Shown here in pieces: positions 34,152 through 35,620 of a stretch of DNA of 35,620 nt. The first letter of the stretch is position 1. Each line of letters begins with the position of its first letter. The notes beneath the pieces are model-generated. The model did not search any database, was not told the origin of the DNA, and was given only the letters and a program-made list of their open reading frames with translations. The DNA lies in contig CAIXED010000057.1 of NCBI GenBank assembly GCA_903918375.1, positions 1-35,620 of the forward strand, read 5' to 3'. The DNA is from an uncultured Pseudomonadota bacterium (GTDB taxonomy: Bacteria; Pseudomonadota; Gammaproteobacteria; Methylococcales; Methylomonadaceae). The position numbers and the translations under genes are program-made.

Positions 34152-34240
34152 GACAAATAACCTCAGTTAATGCTTTTGCTGTAATCGCTTGGTTCAAATC
34201 TTTCTTGGTATATGAAAGAAGTTGGTTAGCCAATTTTTTT
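34138..34240 (-). pseudogene. C-terminal stub of a RelE/HigB-type toxin
   Basis: From the end of repeat copy 7 the frame reads LANQLLSYTKKDLNQAITAKALTEV and stops at 34138-34140. This is the C-terminal helix pattern of RelE-family toxins (PF06296 type) whose gene precedes a HigA-like antitoxin. About two thirds of the toxin, with the RNase core, is missing. The stub is in frame with the repeat's LAHLIGL codons. Confidence 0.7.
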
Positions 34241-34367
34241 AACCCGATAAGGTGCGCCAAATATAGGTTGTGCGGAGTTTACGAGGCGCAAACAGTCGCG
34301 AACGATGCGCCTCCTTACGTCGGCAGCATCCTATCGGTCATCGTGGTTTAGCGCATCGTATCGCGGT
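34241..34367 (+). repeat. 125-bp interspersed repeat, copy 7 (type T1/B)
   Basis: Full copy; left variant T1 (GTTGTGCGG), right variant B (CGGTCATCGTGG), one extra A at GCGCAAACAG, end GTATCGCGGT. It cuts a toxin gene on one side and an immunity gene on the other. Confidence 0.93.
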
Positions 34368-34482
34368 CGGAGAACGACGCAAGCAGTTCTGAATGTTGTG
34401 CTTCGATGGCTAATTGATATAAAAGCTCTTTATTTACTTTTGGATCTGCAACTATATGATACAAGGGCGATTGCTCACTCAT
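34348..34482 (-). pseudogene. Truncated immunity gene, 44 codons
   Basis: ATG at 34482 overlaps the preceding stop as ATGA. The product MSEQSPLYHIVADPKVNKE... is cut after about 38 native codons by repeat copy 7, whose sequence adds DTMR and a TAA. Its position marks it as the immunity gene of the toxin stub at 34479-34685. Confidence 0.6.
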
Positions 34483-34665
34483 TTTAGTACTCCTGAAATC
34501 GAGCCAATTTTGGTCGGGGCTGTCCATTGGGTCCGATTCGGCACCAAAACCTGTTGCGCACCGCCAGGGGCATAATAAGCCCCTTGTTCAACAGGCGCTA
34601 TTTTGCTGGTAAACACGGTTGGCGTGGTATTGGCCTTCGGAGTCACGGCGTAGACATCAAACCCC
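34479..34665 (-). pseudogene. C-terminal part of a CdiA-type toxin
   Basis: About 61 codons in frame with the LAHFIGL codons of repeat copy 8: GFDVYAVTPKANTTPTVFTSKIAP, then YYAPGGAQQVLVPNRTQWTAPTKIGSI. The pattern PGG-x-Q-x-x-VPN-x-x-x-W near the C-terminus is common in C-terminal domains of polymorphic toxins. The catalytic N-terminal part of the domain is missing. The stop overlaps the next ATG (ATGA). Confidence 0.6.
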
Positions 34666-34791
34666 AACCCGATAAAGTGCGCCAAATATAGGTTGTGCGG
34701 AGTTTACGAGGCGCAACGCTCGCGAACGATGCGCCTCCTTGCGTCGGCAGCATCCTATCGGTCATCGTGGTTTAGCGCATCGTACGCGGGT
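34666..34791 (+). repeat. 125-bp interspersed repeat, copy 8 (type T1/B)
   Basis: Full copy, with AAAGTGCG instead of AAGGTGCG at the left end, GCTCGCGAAC in the loop, CCTTGCGTC, and a divergent right end (CGTACGCGGGT). Confidence 0.92.
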
Positions 34792-34814
34792 TAACCCAAC
34801 ATCTTGCGTCGAAG

Positions 34815-35315
34815 TTACGGGTTCGCAAATTGCCCGATGTTTAATGCCCGTTCACGGGTTCTCGGATTATCCCCACACCAAAGGGTATTTTCAATAATAA
34901 AATCTGTTAGCCCTTTATGGTCAAAAAAATCTTTAAAAAAGGCTTTGGCAATAGCAATATCTGTACACACCGTTCGGGTATCCCAAGGATGATCGTTAAA
35001 TTCTTCGGTGCCTTGATAGGGGAGGTCGCCGGGTTGCCACCATTCGCGGTAATTGAATTTGCCAGCAACTATTTCCTCTTGAGGAAAAACGATAAAACGG
35101 TAGCGCTCCACGTTCGCCTCTATCACAATCCGATCAAATTCTCGGTAACGGTCTGGAATGTCAATGTCGGTGCTTGCACTTGTTAACGTAACAGAGCCGC
35201 CGTATTCAAATACGCAATCAATAGCCTCATCGACTCTTGACCAAACAGGTTCATCGACAGTAAAACCTTGTTTATCGCAGCGAAAGGATGCCGAAATTAC
35301 TAATATATCTTTCAT
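34815..35315 (-). CDS. Orphan immunity-type protein, 166 aa
   Basis: This soluble, acidic, aromatic-rich protein (DEAIDCVFEYGGSVTLTSASTDID, REFDRIVIEANVERYRFIVFPQEE, REWWQPGDLPYQGTEEFNDHPWDTRTVCTDIAIAKAFF) has the size and composition of immunity proteins of polymorphic toxins. The ATG has AGGAT seven bases upstream and overlaps the stop of a very short stub (FLKIRIKI) as ATGA, the same junction as the complete CdiA/CdiI pair. It is complete, with its toxin removed by repeat copy 9. Family not identified; the immunity role is inferred from context. Confidence 0.65.
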   Translation of the reverse strand: MKDILVISASFRCDKQGFTVDEPVWSRVDEAIDCVFEYGGSVTLTSASTDIDIPDRYREFDRIVIEANVERYRFIVFPQEEIVAGKFNYREWWQPGDLPYQGTEEFNDHPWDTRTVCTDIAIAKAFFKDFFDHKGLTDFIIENTLWCGDNPRTRERALNIGQFANP

Positions 35316-35336
35316 ATTTTTATCCTAATTTTTAAG
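35312..35336 (-). pseudogene. Last codons of a deleted toxin
   Basis: Between repeat copy 9 and the immunity-type gene the frame LAHLIG-FLKIRIKI continues from the repeat and ends in a TGA overlapping the ATG. Only seven or eight native codons remain. Confidence 0.4.
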
Positions 35337-35461
35337 AACCCGATAAGGTGCGCCAAATATAGGTTGTGCGGAGTTTACGAGGCGCAACACTCGCGAACGA
35401 TGCGCCTCCTTACGTCGGCAGCATCCTATTAGCCATCCGGTTTAGCGCATCGTATCGCGGT
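35337..35461 (+). repeat. 125-bp interspersed repeat, copy 9 (type T1/A)
   Basis: Full copy; left variant T1, right variant A, ACTCGCGAAC in the loop, end GTATCGCGGT as in copy 7. Confidence 0.93.
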
Positions 35462-35619
35462 ACTGCTTTATTATTCGTCGATTGCGTGTTTCTACTGCTG
35501 TTATAAACAATACCGGAGTAGCCTTTATAATAGGCTTGGTTGGCAATTTCGTTTGTATATTTATAAACCTCGTTTATTTGCTCATCAAACCTATTCGCCG
35601 TAAGGATGGCTGCCCGCCG
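35462..35619 (-). pseudogene. Toxin-domain fragment at the right edge (partial)
   Basis: The frame enters from beyond the window and is closed by a TAA inside repeat copy 9. It reads RFDEQINEVYKYTNEIANQ, then AYYKGYSGIVYNSSRNTQ. The phrase G-Y-x-G-I-V-Y-N-S-S-R-N recalls the strand of RES or ADP-ribosyltransferase-like toxins, in which a few residues would normally follow before the end. It appears to be a toxin whose C-terminus was cut by the repeat. Identity is uncertain. Confidence 0.45.
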
Positions 35620-35620
35620 A

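Noticed and set aside
29046-35461. The ~125-bp, partly palindromic repeats between gene modules resemble integron attC sites in size and placement.
   Set aside because: Only some copies have an RYYYAAC-like left flank (by chance of the neighbouring sequence), the opposite end has no GTTRRRY, and one copy sits inside a continuous FHA frame. No integron integrase is seen.
29046-35461. Regularly spaced repeats considered as a CRISPR array.
   Set aside because: The repeats are far too long (125 bp), the intervals range from about 130 to 3000 bases and contain genes, and no cas gene is present.

Overview
The window looks like chromosome from a gammaproteobacterium of moderate GC content. The combination of glycogen-metabolism genes, an Anbu cluster and a RecBCD locus resembles methanotrophs of the Methylococcales; this assignment is an inference from gene content, not from a marker gene.

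Layout. (1) 1-5864: recC and the N-terminal two thirds of recB on the minus strand, overlapping by four bases; recB runs off the left edge. (2) 5865-8285: an AT-rich stretch with two unrecognised minus-strand genes (one membrane, one secreted), a possible 33-codon leader ORF, a 121-bp palindromic repeat, and the decayed remains of a DODA/LigB-type extradiol dioxygenase gene. (3) About 8376-13956: a compact 5.5-kb integrative element inserted in a tRNA-Arg(CCU) gene. It carries a frameshifted tyrosine integrase, an unknown gene, an AlpA/excisionase-like protein, a helix-turn-helix protein, a 48-residue membrane peptide, a Toprim primase, a RepA-like AAA ATPase, and a 110-bp region with ten copies of CGGACA/TGTCCG that is the best candidate for its origin. 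It has no phage structural genes, so it looks like a satellite or minimal integrative element. (4) 14036-18795: trmL, glgP, a PD-(D/E)XK-like gene and glk. (5) 18801-28763: on the minus strand, a circularly permuted ATP-grasp protein, an alpha-E protein, the Anbu proteasome homologue, a transglutaminase/DUF2126 protein, then a GH15/phosphorylase-kinase-like protein and glk. A perfect sigma-54 -24/-12 motif lies just upstream of the first gene. (6) 28965-35620: a graveyard or cassette bank of contact-dependent inhibition (CdiA/FHA-type) pieces on the minus strand. Nine copies of a ~125-bp repeat, all in the same orientation, separate FHA-repeat fragments, toxin C-terminal stubs, immunity-type genes and a truncated RelE-type toxin with its antitoxin.

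How it works together. glgP, glk and the GH15-like protein point to glycogen/glucose turnover. The ATP-grasp/alpha-E/Anbu/transglutaminase set is a known conserved but functionally unsolved peptide-tagging or processing system. The most unusual part is the right end: each repeat cuts off the toxin upstream of an otherwise intact immunity gene. The repeats themselves are mosaics, which suggests that they have served as recombination seams for shuffling toxin/immunity cassettes.
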